Source: Prosthecobacter debontii
GTDB lineage: Bacteria > Verrucomicrobiota > Verrucomicrobiia > Verrucomicrobiales > Verrucomicrobiaceae
Reading direction: 5' to 3'
NCBI GenBank assembly: GCA_945869675.1
Contig: CAMBPS010000032.1
Location: forward strand, 1 to 37,202
DNA: 37,202 nt
The position numbers and the translations under genes are program-made. Of the stretch, positions 1 to 9,690 are shown piece after piece. Every line of letters begins with the position of its first letter. Within the stretch, counting starts at the first letter, position 1. The notes under the pieces are model-generated. The model was not told where the DNA came from. It did not search any database and was given only the letters and a program-made list of their open reading frames with translations.

Positions 1-3000
1 AGCACACCATCAGCATCGAAATCGACCACGAGGCGGCCGAGATAGCTGAACTCGGTATCGGTGGTAACGATGAGGGTTGGCTTGCCGTCTGCACCAGCTG
101 TGACGATCGGATAAGCGTCCGCAATGAAGTCGGCGTCATGGCCGTTGAAGCCGACGGCGACATCATTGGCGTCTCCCATGCGCTCGTGACCGCCACCAGC
201 GACCATGATGTCGATGCCGGAGACAAGGCCGGCGAGGTCTTTGTTCCGCTGAAGCGTGTCGAGTTGATCAACAAGGATGATCTTGTTCACGCCGAGGCCT
301 TGCAGCGCAGTGATGGCTCCCTGGAGGTAAGCGGCGACTTCCTGGAGATCGCTGGTGGCAACATTCGCGTCATCTTTCGGCACAGTGCCGTTCGGCGAGG
401 TCTTGGTGAGCAAATCCCATGTCGTAGCACCGACGATACCGACTTTTTGACCGCTGACGGTCTGCACAGCATACGGGGCGATCTTGGCCTTGATGGCGGT
501 GGTTTCAGAACCAGCGATGGCGCCGCCTGTGCCGCCGAGTGTGGTGTCAGCACGTCCTCTGAGCGAGGAATCATTCGCGAAGTCGAGATTTGCCGTGATG
601 AAGGGGAACTGCGCACCGACCCAGGCTCCCGATGGGAAGAAGGAACCGGAAAGCACAGGCGAACCGAGATCGAATTCATGATTGCCAAGTGCGGAAGCGT
701 CTGTGCCAAAGGCATTCATGATGGCAAAATCAGGACGGCCAAGAGCAGTGGCTCCGATGCCTGCGACGGCGCTCAGCGAAGGATCAGCGCCCGCGATAAG
801 CCATGGGCCTGGGATGAAGCTATCACCTTCTGCGAGCACGACCGTGTTCGCATACTGGTCGTCGAAGCGATCGATCATCGCACCCATGATCGGCGCGGTC
901 TGGATGCCGAGCAGGCCGCTCTCACCATAGTAGTGGAGCACTTGCAGCGTGTAGTCCACTTCGCTAATCGCCAGATCTGTGGCGGCACCAACTCCAGTCT
1001 TACTAACGGCAAAGCTTTGGGTGCTGAACTTGCTGTTCAGGGCAGATGTAGAAAGAGCATAGTGGTTATTGCCGATCTCGCTGACATTGATCTTCTGGTA
1101 GTCAGCGTTGAAAGCAGAAGCTCCTGCGGTGAAGACCGTGTAGCCATGAGCGGCTGTGTCGGCTTGGAACATCTCAGGCGTGTTGTGCTTGATGATCGCA
1201 TCCGTGGCATTGATGACTGCCTGCTTCTGCGCGCTGTCGAAGGCGAAGGAGCCAGGCTGGCTGTAAGCAGCTTGGACAGCAGGCGTCATCAGGCCTTCCA
1301 CCGTCGTAAAGGCACCGCTCACGGCTCTGCGAAACTCGGACGAGGATGCAGAGGGGACGGTGAAATCGACCACCTTCTGACCGTTGGTGGCATTGTTCCT
1401 GCCGATGAGTTCAGCATGAATGTCGCCAGACACGATGATGGCATCGTGCTGGGCAAAGAGGTCGATCATGCCCTGACGGAACTGCGGGAAGCCAGCGGGT
1501 TCATCGGCATTGAGGAGGAATTCCACAAGGAACTGCGACGGTAGGGAGGCTGGAATAGTCTGACCGCTGATGGTGCCTTGCGTTGGCAGGCTAACACCGG
1601 CAGGAAGGTCGCCCAATTCGAACTTGATAGGCGTGTAAGGGGTCGAACTGGCCACCACGCGCCATTTGTTGCCGGCGGCGGTGCTGTTACCGAGCGCGGT
1701 AGCCAGGAAGGTCTGCTGGGCGGTATTATAGAAGGCCTGATCACGACCGAGTGCACCACTGGAAAGCAGGAAGGCCTGATAAGTGTAACCTGCAAAGAGC
1801 TGGAAGGTTTGATTCACCACTTGATAGCGGCTACCGAAGTCGCTGAACACGCTGGTCTTGCCTAGCAGGTAATACGAAAGACCACGTGGCATGGCGGCGA
1901 GAGCTGCCGCGTCAAACGGTGCTGTCTGTCCTGCCGCGACGAAGGCCTGATTGATGAAATTCGCATCCTGGAATCCGATAACCTGGGCATCTGCATAGGC
2001 TGCACTGGTAGTGATCGCGGTCTGTCCCGTTGGCAGCGAGGCCAAGGCGCTGTTGGCGGAGGCTGCCATGATGGCCTTATAAACACCCTTGACGGCCGCG
2101 TAAGCCGAATCATCGATGTTGACATACTGGGCAAAGTTACTGCGAATGTTGGGCCAGACAGCGGCCGTAAACGTCGGAACATCCAATCCGTTGACCGCAG
2201 CGAGAGTGGCGATAACATTGGCTTCCGTCATCGGAATGCCAGACGGGATCGCATTTTCAGGAATCAAATGGTCAGCGCGGTTGGTGCGGATGTCCGTGAG
2301 AATCAGGTCGAGATTGCTGCCGAAGTTGAAGGCATCATAAATCACGGTGTTCGGGTAGAGATCCGTGCTGTCGATTTCGAGGCCGTTGCCAGTGGCAGCC
2401 ATGCCGCGCTCGGTCGGAAGGAATTCCATCCAGGCCTGCTCGCCATTCTTCTTCCGGTTGGTTTGCTGCTCGTTGACCTTGTCATCAAAGTAGGTGGCGT
2501 TGTCCTTCCAGTTGTCATCGCTGAACTCATGGTCATCCCAGATGCTGATCATCGGAAAGAGTTCATGCACGCGCTGGAGTTGCGCATCCTGACGGATGGT
2601 TTTGTAAAGGTCGCGATAGTTGCCGACCGACTGTGCAGCGTAGTTGCCACTGCCGAGATTGATGGCCTCTGCAGGATTGGAGAAGACCATGGCGCGCTCT
2701 GGCAGCGAGGTCTGGAAACTTGGATCGCCCGTGGTTTCATAGACGTAGTCACCAAGATTGAGCACGAAATCGATGGAGTTTTGCTCACGTTCAGCAAGCT
2801 GGCGCAGCACGTTGAAGTAGCGGCCGACGAAGTCATTGCAGTTGATGGCGGCATATTTGACCGTGCGAGTCGATCCTGCGGCAGGGGCGGTCTTGGTGCG
2901 GCCAATCGGCGAGCGCTGGCCGTTGTAAGTGAACTGGTAGTAGTAGGTCGTGTCAGCAGCGAGGCTGCCCACCTTGACCTTCACCACGCCGTCATGCGCA

Positions 3001-6000
3001 GATTGAGCGGCCAGCGCGCCACCGCTCCAGACGTTGGTGCCGCCAAGAGCAGCAGTGGTGCCCACATCGGCAATCGTGCCTGTCGTGCTCATGTGCAGCG
3101 TGACAGAACGATTGACGCTGGTGTTTCCATCCAACAAGCGGGTCCAGAGAACCACGCTGCTGGAGCGGGGATCGCCAGAGGCGACAGATTGAGGGAAGTA
3201 AGCCGAACCAAAAGCAGGAGCTACCTGGATAATGAAGGTGGTGCTGTAGGAAAGAGCTGGGCTACCGTTATCGGTTGCGGTGACCTTGACCACGATATTT
3301 CCGACATCCACAGCGGTAGGCGAACCGCTGAAATTGCCAGTGGTAGCATTGAAGGTGAGCCAAGCAGGTAACGCACTGTCGTCCGCACGCGTGGCGGTGA
3401 GAGTGAGCGGCTGACCTTCCGGATCCGTAAAAGCATTCGCAGGCAAGGTGTAAGAGAACGCGGAACCCTTCGTGGCAAGCTGGGCAAGAATAGCGTTGGT
3501 GGCAAAGGGAGTTTGGTTGTCCGAGCCGGTCATGCGCACGCGGTATGCGAGGATGACGGTGTCATTTTCCAGACCCGCGTCGTAGCTCAAGAGTGCGCCG
3601 GTGGCATCCTTATAAACGCCAGTCCGCGTGATAAAGTCGTTGTCATTTCCGACGAAGAGGAAGTAGTCGTTCGGGTTGGCAGGATCATTGGCAGAGACGA
3701 GCGAGAGGGCTTCCCACTTCTCAGAAATGGAGTTGATGTCGCCGGGTGCGGTGTTGAGATTGAGTCCGAACTTGGCGACTTCAGCGATGGGTAAGCCTAG
3801 CTTGCCGATCATGTTCAGCGCTTCGGTCCAGGACAGTGGAGTCACGCTGGCCTCGAGCACTCCCGCTGGAGCCACTGCGCTGCCAGCATCATCGAAGAGT
3901 CCGTTGATATTCGTCGCGCCCGTGAGGTCGGCAAGGAGGATGGACTTAAAGACGGGCGAACCGCTAGCACCGCGGCCATTACCATCGCGAGAGAGGATGA
4001 GAAGCTGGCGGTCGTTGAGCGCGATGATGGAGCTTTGTGCGCCGGTGCGGTTCACGGCAACCGTGCCGCCGTTGTCATCGATCCGTGGGAGCTGTATCAC
4101 ATACTGCGCGCTCGGGGTATTCGGCGTGTCACTGGTGGAAATGTCATACACGACCAAGCGTGTGTTGAGCCGAGTCTGCTGAGCACTGGTACTGTCCTGC
4201 ATGGTCGCACTCTGCATGAGGCCGAATAGCTTCGTTCCGGCTGGACTCTGAGCTAAGCCTTCCACTCCTTGGTTTACGCGGCGACCATCGACATTGGCCG
4301 GAGACGCGATGAAAGAGATCGCACCGCCTGCTGTGGCGTGCGGAACGAGAGCTGCGGGCAACTGAAGCTGACCGTCGATCTGCTTCGAGCCATTGAAGTG
4401 GTAAATGTAGGCTCCGTATTCGTCGCCAACCCAGCCTCTGCCACCTTTGCCTGCGCGGGTGTCGAGGATGAGTCCTTCGGAGTCCACAGTGAGACGGTTG
4501 GTTACCGTGCCATCGCTCTGAGTCGAGCTGCCAAGTTTCACCGGAACGGTGGTCCCGAGGAGATTGACGCCTCCATCTGCAAGAAGCCCCGTCGTGAAAA
4601 CCGGTGCCGTAGCTGCATTGCCATCATGGTCATAGGTAAAGCGAGATGACCCATTGAAGCTGAGCGCAATCTGATTCTGAGCCGTGATGGCGGTCGTGCC
4701 AGTGTAAGGCGTGAAGGTGAAATCAAACTCATTGATACGAGCGGCGTAGTTAGAGAAGATCGTGCCGCTGTTGTAACCTCTATCAGGCAGAGTGTTCAGG
4801 GTGCCGCTGAAGCTGCCATTTGCATTCTTCACCCACTCGGTGATTTGCATGTCGGAAAAGGATCCCAGCGTCTCACCAGTCGCAGGATCAATCGAATTTG
4901 CAGGCACGCGGCCCACGCCTTGCAGACCGAGATTGACAAACTGAGTGCCACCCACATTCACGCCAGCGGCTGGCCAGGTCTCGGTATTCGCCAAGGTGAC
5001 ATCGCGATTGGTGTTGGTAAACGGAGTGCTGATGGTCGGGGCGTCATCATTCGTGATGGTGCCCGTTCCGACGGTGTTTCCCAACAAGGTGCCGCCGGTC
5101 GTGTTGATGAGATTGGAAAGTGTGATGATGACCGTCTCATCAAACTCTTGAGTGGTGTCGCCATTGACTGTGACCACGATGTCTTGCGTGGCAGCGCCGC
5201 TAGCGGTGAAGGTCAAGGTGCCCGCAGCGAGCGTGGCGTAGTCGGTGCCCGATGTGGCGGAGCCTGTGACCGTGTAGTCAATGGAGAAGGCGGTGCTGGT
5301 ATCGCTACGTGTCACCGTGAGGTTTAAGGGTGTCGTGAGGCTGTTGCCCTCAGCCACGCTGGCATTGGCGATGCTAACCGTTGGCTGGCCAATTTCGAAG
5401 ACAGTCAGTGTGTTCGAATCCTCACTAGAAACGAGCAGAAGTGGTTTGCTGGTCGGACTATCTGCGGCTTCGACGACAACCATACCCTCGGGGTTGGTAT
5501 CACCAGTGCGTTGAAACGCAGTGGCGAAGGTCGGGGCAAGTGGGTTGGTGACATCGAATGCGAGCACCATGTGGGAGCGTTCCAAACCGACAAAAGCATA
5601 AGTGCGGCTGCCGATGGCTGCCACGGTGACACCTTCTGGTTCGGGGCCTTTGTTATCGCTGCGCGCGTCGAAAAACTGAGCAGGAAACTGCGATGCGACG
5701 ATCATTTCGATCATGTCACCGCTGTCGAAGACGCGTGCGCCTGTCGAATCGTGGATGGAAAATGAACGTCCGCCATAGCTGAGGATGCGGTCAATGTCGC
5801 CGTCGGGTACAAGGTCTGTATCGCCGCGCAGGCCGAGGAGGTTCGAGACAACCAAGCGGCCTAGGCTGGCCGGAGTTTTAAGGGTGGTTTCCGCTGGAAA
5901 CGCGGTGTCGTCGAGATTGTAGCTGGCATTGCTGACCGTTGTGGTCTCGTCCGGAGCGAGGAAGTCATTGCGGTCGTCGCCTTCGTTGGCGGTGACGTAA

Positions 6001-7970
6001 TAAGTCTGTCCACCGACTTGATAGGAGGCGACGGCATCCGGCATGTAAAGACCGAAGACAGGATTTCCCGTGGTCGGGTTCACAAGATTCAAACTACCGG
6101 CTCCGTCTTGGTCGCTGAAATCATACCTGCCAAGCGAGAAGTCTTTTTCACCAAGCGGAACAACTGAGGTGAAAGTCGCGGTGACGATGTCTAGGATGGC
6201 AACGGCGTTGGCCTCTTGGAGAGTGACCATGGCCTTGGTGCCGTCTGGAGAAATGGCAAGGTATTCCGGCTCGAAATCGGTGGACGGCACGCCATCGTCG
6301 AAAATGCGGACACCTGCTGTTTTGAGGGCAGCAGTTTGTGCATCAAAGGCGGAGAAGTTGGCAGTTTGAATCGCACCGGGGATACCAGCAGCATCTACAG
6401 AGACGATGCTCACGGTGCCCTGTGCGGCATCCGGCACGGCTAAAGCGACAGTGGTTTGCGGCGCAGTGGTGGCAAGCTCACCTTCATTACAAACTAGTAA
6501 CTTGGAGCCGTCTGGTGTGAAGGCGATATGATCAGGAACGACTCCGACAATGGCGGAGCCGATCAGCGCACCCGTCGCAGCGTTGAGGAAGACGACATGG
6601 CCGTCGTTGGTTTTGGGGTTATTGATGATCGCTGCGGAGAGAATACTTGGATTTCCACCGGTGCCCTTGCGGACGGCAATGGAGGAAACATCGTTACTGG
6701 TTAGACCAGCAACACCCAACGCGGATGGTGTGATTACGGGGAGTAATGCAGGAGCTGCGGGGTTGGTGAGATTGACGACTTGGATGCCAACAACCGACGA
6801 AGCAAAAGCGAGCTTAGAAGCAGGATCGAAGGCTGGAATTTCCGAACCGACGAGTGGGATGCTTCCAATCACAGTGGATGTCAGGCTGCCGCTCGCTGGG
6901 TAGGTGACTGGAACTACGTCATCGTTGGTGATCGTGCCGGTGCCGGTGGCATTGCCGAGTGCCGTGGTGCCGGTTGTCTGGATAAGGTTACTGAGGGTGA
7001 CAACAATCGTCTCGTTACTCTCGATCACTGCGTCACCAAGTATATTAAGGGTGATGTTTTGGGAAAGCGCTTCGCCAACCGCGAAGGAAAGCGTGCCGCT
7101 GGCAAGCGCGGTAAAGTCCGTGCCTGAGATAGCCGTTCCGCCAGTCACCGCGTAGTTCACAGAAAATGCCGAGGTGTCCAACGTGCGACTGACCGCGAGG
7201 GTGAGTGAGGCGCTTCCCGAATTGCCCTCAGCAGCGGAGGCCGTGGCGGCAATCGAAACGGTAGGCGGGGAACCCAGGACGAATGGATTTCCATTACTGA
7301 CTGTGAGCGCTGCATCGGTAGTCCCGATCATCGACCAGTTCGTAACAAGGTTGGCGACATGAGACAGATAATCAGGGAATGTCGTTTGCCCACTGCGGAG
7401 GCCTGTGAATTCGGCAAAGTCCGAGCTATCGATGAGAAACAGCGCAGTGCTACCAGATGTCAGACCAGTGTTTGCGATGCTATCGGGTGTGCCATCATTA
7501 TGGTTTGCGATGAAGGCAAGGAATGTCGAGGGGGCGGTCGAAGAGCCGCCTTGATAGGCATAGATGGACTCGTTAGTAGCGTTGATACCGGTATCGCCGC
7601 TCGGTGTGGCAGTTCCGACCGTAGCCGAGATCGTGACTTTATCATAGTTATCGATGACCACCACAGTGCCAGCAGCAACACCACTAACGGGAGCTGTCCA
7701 TGTCACTACACCTTCTCCGGTGTTGAACGCGCCGCCCACACCGATGGCACTGCCGTTCCATTCGTTGTCGTTAAAATAGATCACTTCATTGGCCGGAATG
7801 GAATTTAGTGCCACGAAGGCGATTGCATCGCGGTCGGCATTGAAGGTGGTGAAAGCAATGTCACCCGTCGTAAGAGCCGACACGGTATTCGCTAGCGCAG
7901 TGGCTAAACCAAAGAGTAGAGCTCTTAACTTTGGAGACGTGTTTTCGAAGCGTAAGGATCTTAGTTTCAT
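1..7970 (-). CDS. Giant secreted multidomain phosphatase (choice-of-anchor I / phytase-like / PhoD / 5'-nucleotidase), 3' end outside window
   Basis: The minus-strand frame opens at ATG 7968-7970 and stays open to the left edge (at least 2656 codons); I checked the frame at seven places. A signal peptide (about residues 1-35) is followed by a beta domain (36-230), Calx-beta 1 (232-351), a choice-of-anchor I domain (about 368-857, motifs EPEYLAISPDG, VTANEGDD, GPEPEGV), Calx-beta 2 (861-977), an esterase-like phytase domain (about 981-1480, motifs DRGYNSG, GDEYGAYIYHF, NQGVEGLA), an Ig-like domain (1484-1580), PhoD_N plus PhoD metallophosphatase (about 1584-2330, motifs LGDYVYE with D1741, WDDHEF, SGDIHAE) and a 5'-nucleotidase-like module (from about 2331, motifs EGDSF and GNHEFD). 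Each family releases phosphate from organic esters or is often annotated as alkaline phosphatase. It should act outside the cytoplasm. The C-terminal anchor lies outside the window. Domain limits are estimates; function is inferred from motifs. Confidence 0.88.
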   Translation of the reverse strand, partial: MKLRSLRFENTSPKLRALLFGLATALANTVSALTTGDIAFTTFNADRDAIAFVALNSIPANEVIYFNDNEWNGSAIGVGGAFNTGEGVVTWTAPVSGVAAGTVVVIDNYDKVTISATVGTATPSGDTGINATNESIYAYQGGSSTAPSTFLAFIANHNDGTPDSIANTGLTSGSTALFLIDSSDFAEFTGLRSGQTTFPDYLSHVANLVTNWSMIGTTDAALTVSNGNPFVLGSPPTVSIAATASAAEGNSGSASLTLAVSRTLDTSAFSVNYAVTGGTAISGTDFTALASGTLSFAVGEALSQNITLNILGDAVIESNETIVVTLSNLIQTTGTTALGNATGTGTITNDDVVPVTYPASGSLTSTVIGSIPLVGSEIPAFDPASKLAFASSVVGIQVVNLTNPAAPALLPVITPSALGVAGLTSNDVSSIAVRKGTGGNPSILSAAIINNPKTNDGHVVFLNAATGALIGSAIVGVVPDHIAFTPDGSKLLVCNEGELATTAPQTTVALAVPDAAQGTVSIVSVDAAGIPGAIQTANFSAFDAQTAALKTAGVRIFDDGVPSTDFEPEYLAISPDGTKAMVTLQEANAVAILDIVTATFTSVVPLGEKDFSLGRYDFSDQDGAGSLNLVNPTTGNPVFGLYMPDAVASYQVGGQTYYVTANEGDDRNDFLAPDETTTVSNASYNLDDTAFPAETTLKTPASLGRLVVSNLLGLRGDTDLVPDGDIDRILSYGGRSFSIHDSTGARVFDSGDMIEMIVASQFPAQFFDARSDNKGPEPEGVTVAAIGSRTYAFVGLERSHMVLAFDVTNPLAPTFATAFQRTGDTNPEGMVVVEAADSPTSKPLLLVSSEDSNTLTVFEIGQPTVSIANASVAEGNSLTTPLNLTVTRSDTSTAFSIDYTVTGSATSGTDYATLAAGTLTFTASGAATQDIVVTVNGDTTQEFDETVIITLSNLINTTGGTLLGNTVGTGTITNDDAPTISTPFTNTNRDVTLANTETWPAAGVNVGGTQFVNLGLQGVGRVPANSIDPATGETLGSFSDMQITEWVKNANGSFSGTLNTLPDRGYNSGTIFSNYAARINEFDFTFTPYTGTTAITAQNQIALSFNGSSRFTYDHDGNAATAPVFTTGLLADGGVNLLGTTVPVKLGSSTQSDGTVTNRLTVDSEGLILDTRAGKGGRGWVGDEYGAYIYHFNGSKQIDGQLQLPAALVPHATAGGAISFIASPANVDGRRVNQGVEGLAQSPAGTKLFGLMQSATMQDSTSAQQTRLNTRLVVYDISTSDTPNTPSAQYVIQLPRIDDNGGTVAVNRTGAQSSIIALNDRQLLILSRDGNGRGASGSPVFKSILLADLTGATNINGLFDDAGSAVAPAGVLEASVTPLSWTEALNMIGKLGLPIAEVAKFGLNLNTAPGDINSISEKWEALSLVSANDPANPNDYFLFVGNDNDFITRTGVYKDATGALLSYDAGLENDTVILAYRVRMTGSDNQTPFATNAILAQLATKGSAFSYTLPANAFTDPEGQPLTLTATRADDSALPAWLTFNATTGNFSGSPTAVDVGNIVVKVTATDNGSPALSYSTTFIIQVAPAFGSAYFPQSVASGDPRSSSVVLWTRLLDGNTSVNRSVTLHMSTTGTIADVGTTAALGGTNVWSGGALAAQSAHDGVVKVKVGSLAADTTYYYQFTYNGQRSPIGRTKTAPAAGSTRTVKYAAINCNDFVGRYFNVLRQLAEREQNSIDFVLNLGDYVYETTGDPSFQTSLPERAMVFSNPAEAINLGSGNYAAQSVGNYRDLYKTIRQDAQLQRVHELFPMISIWDDHEFSDDNWKDNATYFDDKVNEQQTNRKKNGEQAWMEFLPTERGMAATGNGLEIDSTDLYPNTVIYDAFNFGSNLDLILTDIRTNRADHLIPENAIPSGIPMTEANVIATLAAVNGLDVPTFTAAVWPNIRSNFAQYVNIDDSAYAAVKGVYKAIMAASANSALASLPTGQTAITTSAAYADAQVIGFQDANFINQAFVAAGQTAPFDAAALAAMPRGLSYYLLGKTSVFSDFGSRYQVVNQTFQLFAGYTYQAFLLSSGALGRDQAFYNTAQQTFLATALGNSTAAGNKWRVVASSTPYTPIKFELGDLPAGVSLPTQGTISGQTIPASLPSQFLVEFLLNADEPAGFPQFRQGMIDLFAQHDAIIVSGDIHAELIGRNNATNGQKVVDFTVPSASSSEFRRAVSGAFTTVEGLMTPAVQAAYSQPGSFAFDSAQKQAVINATDAIIKHNTPEMFQADTAAHGYTVFTAGASAFNADYQKINVSEIGNNHYALSTSALNSKFSTQSFAVSKTGVGAATDLAISEVDYTLQVLHYYGESGLLGIQTAPIMGAMIDRFDDQYANTVVLAEGDSFIPGPWLIAGADPSLSAVAGIGATALGRPDFAIMNAFGTDASALGNHEFDLGSPVLSGSFFPSGAWVGAQFPFITANLDFANDSSLRGRADTTLGGTGGAIAGSETTAIKAKIAPYAVQTVSGQKVGIVGATTWDLLTKTSPNGTVPKDDANVATSDLQEVAAYLQGAITALQGLGVNKIILVDQLDTLQRNKDLAGLVSGIDIMVAGGGHERMGDANDVAVGFNGHDADFIADAYPIVTAGADGKPTLIVTTDTEFSYLGRLVVDFDADGV

Positions 7971-8221
7971 AAATATCGTTGTGAATCCCTGCGATTTATG
8001 GAGGCTTTCTTAAATAGAGCGCTCATTTCTGTGTGACCTTTTTGTTGAACTTCGTGTTATGTTTCAGGTTCGTCACGCAAAGCCTATCGGCATTGAGAAT
8101 CGGGATCATGATCAACCTAACAACTGATCCGTTGATGAACCGTAAATGTCACTCTCAATGAGTTGCTGAGATCGCATCTGGCTTGTGACTTGTGAATTGG
8201 AAACTAAATTTTGCCTTTTCC
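7971..8221. promoter_or_regulatory. Divergent intergenic region between giant phosphatase and cytochrome gene
   Basis: This region must hold promoters for both directions. It carries several GTGAC/GTCAC words (8033-8037, 8072-8076, 8148-8152). The octamer GTGACGAA, on the minus strand near 8069-8076, also occurs upstream of the PhoX-nuclease gene. I could not place -35/-10 boxes with confidence, and no 7-4-7 repeat here is convincing. Confidence 0.4.
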
Positions 8222-8713
8222 ATGCGAGCACAAACATCCACTTCATTAACACTTCTCTCTGTGGCTGCCTTCGCGGTTATCGTCTTTAAGGCTTCCAGTC
8301 GTGAGGCTTCGAAGTTAGAACCGTTAAGTATACAAAGCTCTCCGCCCGAGTTGGCCTTGCTCATGGGAGAGCTTCAACGACTCACTCATAAAATGGCCTT
8401 GTCCGCAGACGCGGGGAATGCAGAGCTGGCTAACTTTTACATGCATGAGTCTCTGGAGCAGATGAAGAAGATCCAAACCGAGGTGCCTGAATATGAAGGC
8501 CAGCCCGTGGCGCTGCTGATGGATCGCATGGGACTGCCTGCGTATGCGACGATGCAAGAAGCCGTGAATGCCAAAGACAAACAACGGATGCTCGCGGCAC
8601 TGGATACAGTCGTCCAGAGCTGCAATGCCTGCCATGCAGCCACGCTGCATCCATTCATCCGCATCACGCGTGGCACAGAAGTGAACCCCTTTAACCAATC
8701 CTTCCAACCATGA
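8222..8713 (+). CDS. Small exported c-type cytochrome (cytochrome c'-like)
   Basis: A protein of about 163 residues from ATG 8222; a GTG at 8192 would add ten residues. The ATG is preferred because a hydrophobic export segment starts just after it (MRAQTSTSLTLLSVAAFAVI). One heme-binding motif, CNACH, lies near the C-terminus (C134 to H138 from the ATG), preceded by predicted helical sequence. A single C-terminal CxxCH after helices resembles cytochrome c' and related periplasmic cytochromes. The role is probably electron transfer or ligand binding in the periplasm; the redox partner is unknown. It overlaps the next gene by four bases (ATGA at 8710-8713), so the two are probably translationally coupled. 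No strong Shine-Dalgarno sequence is visible. Confidence 0.75.
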   Translation: MRAQTSTSLTLLSVAAFAVIVFKASSREASKLEPLSIQSSPPELALLMGELQRLTHKMALSADAGNAELANFYMHESLEQMKKIQTEVPEYEGQPVALLMDRMGLPAYATMQEAVNAKDKQRMLAALDTVVQSCNACHAATLHPFIRITRGTEVNPFNQSFQP

Positions 8714-9690
8714 AATTTGTTATCTTTTTATTGCTCACGACTGCAACGTTGATCGCTCAAACGCCTAACCGCGGCGTCGTCAGCATCGCAGGTTCGAAGA
8801 AGGGTCAGGTGGTCAATCGCTGCCTTGGCTTCATCGTCGAGAAGGAAGGCTTTGTGCTTACGAACTATGACAATCTCACCTCGCAGCCAGACGGCCGACT
8901 TTTAGAAAAGTTTGAGGTCACGTCTGGAATGAAGAGTTATGACGCAGAAATCATCGGCGTCGAACCGACGATCAACATGGGCATCCTAAAACTCGAAACA
9001 GAGGAAACCTTCGCACCGGTCGCTTGTGCCGTGAAGCGTGACATCGTTCCAGGCATGTTATTGCAGGCGGTTTCATTTGAAGGCGGTTCTTTAAAATCAA
9101 TCGACGGTCAAGTGACCGCATTGAACACAAAGCTATGTTATCAGCACAGCCTCGGCTCCACCATGTTTCGTGCAAAGATGACTATTCCCACTGCATCACT
9201 GGGCGGACCCGTCTTCCATGCAGACACTGGCGAAGTGGCAGCGCTGTTCACAGGCTACAAGCCTCAAGTAGAACCGGGTCATGCCGAGGACACAAGCGAG
9301 ACGCATCTACTACCGATCAATCTGTGCTTTAACATTTATGAAAGCCTCAAAACCAAGCGCAGCCTCAAATCTCCGTGGACAGGCTTCTCCGTGCGCCCTT
9401 TGAATGAACAAGAGCAGCAACTTTTCCCAACAGCAAAAAAACACCATGGTGGCGTAGCCATTGAAACTGTTTGGGAAAACAGCCCTGCACAAAAACTAGG
9501 CATCCGAGTTGGTGACATCCTGGTGCAGTTCTCTTACAACCGTATCCTCAGCGTCGCCGACTTCCAAAAGTGGCTCTACATGTATGGCGTCGGTCATCCG
9601 GTAAAACTCATCATTCTAAGGAATGGCATCGAATATCTAATGACGGATTATGTGATCGAAGAACGCCCGCAGTGGGCAAAGCCGATGTAG
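8710..9690 (+). CDS. HtrA-like pseudo-protease with C-terminal PDZ domain
   Basis: A 326-residue protein with a signal peptide (MKFVIFLLLTTATLIAQ), a trypsin-like fold region (about 25-200) and a PDZ domain (about 222-315, with GVAIETVWENSPAQKLGI and GDILVQF). The layout matches HtrA/DegP proteases with one PDZ. All three catalytic positions differ: the usual LTNxHVV is LTNYDNL (His replaced by D54), the Asp of the DIAV-type motif is N89 (INMGIL), and the Ser of GNSGGP is L164 (SLGGP). It is therefore probably not a protease, but a binding or chaperone-like periplasmic protein. Coupling to the upstream cytochrome by an ATGA overlap suggests a shared function. The family call is firm; the loss of activity is inferred from motif alignment by eye. 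Confidence 0.8.
   Translation: MKFVIFLLLTTATLIAQTPNRGVVSIAGSKKGQVVNRCLGFIVEKEGFVLTNYDNLTSQPDGRLLEKFEVTSGMKSYDAEIIGVEPTINMGILKLETEETFAPVACAVKRDIVPGMLLQAVSFEGGSLKSIDGQVTALNTKLCYQHSLGSTMFRAKMTIPTASLGGPVFHADTGEVAALFTGYKPQVEPGHAEDTSETHLLPINLCFNIYESLKTKRSLKSPWTGFSVRPLNEQEQQLFPTAKKHHGGVAIETVWENSPAQKLGIRVGDILVQFSYNRILSVADFQKWLYMYGVGHPVKLIILRNGIEYLMTDYVIEERPQWAKPM

Noticed and set aside
138..1544. Long plus-strand open frame of 468 codons
   Set aside because: It lies opposite the giant phosphatase frame, has no family motifs and no export signal; it is an antisense shadow of codon bias.
2268..3371. Plus-strand open frame of 367 codons
   Set aside because: It is antisense to the PhoD region, whose motifs (LGDYVYE, WDDHEF) are clear on the minus strand.
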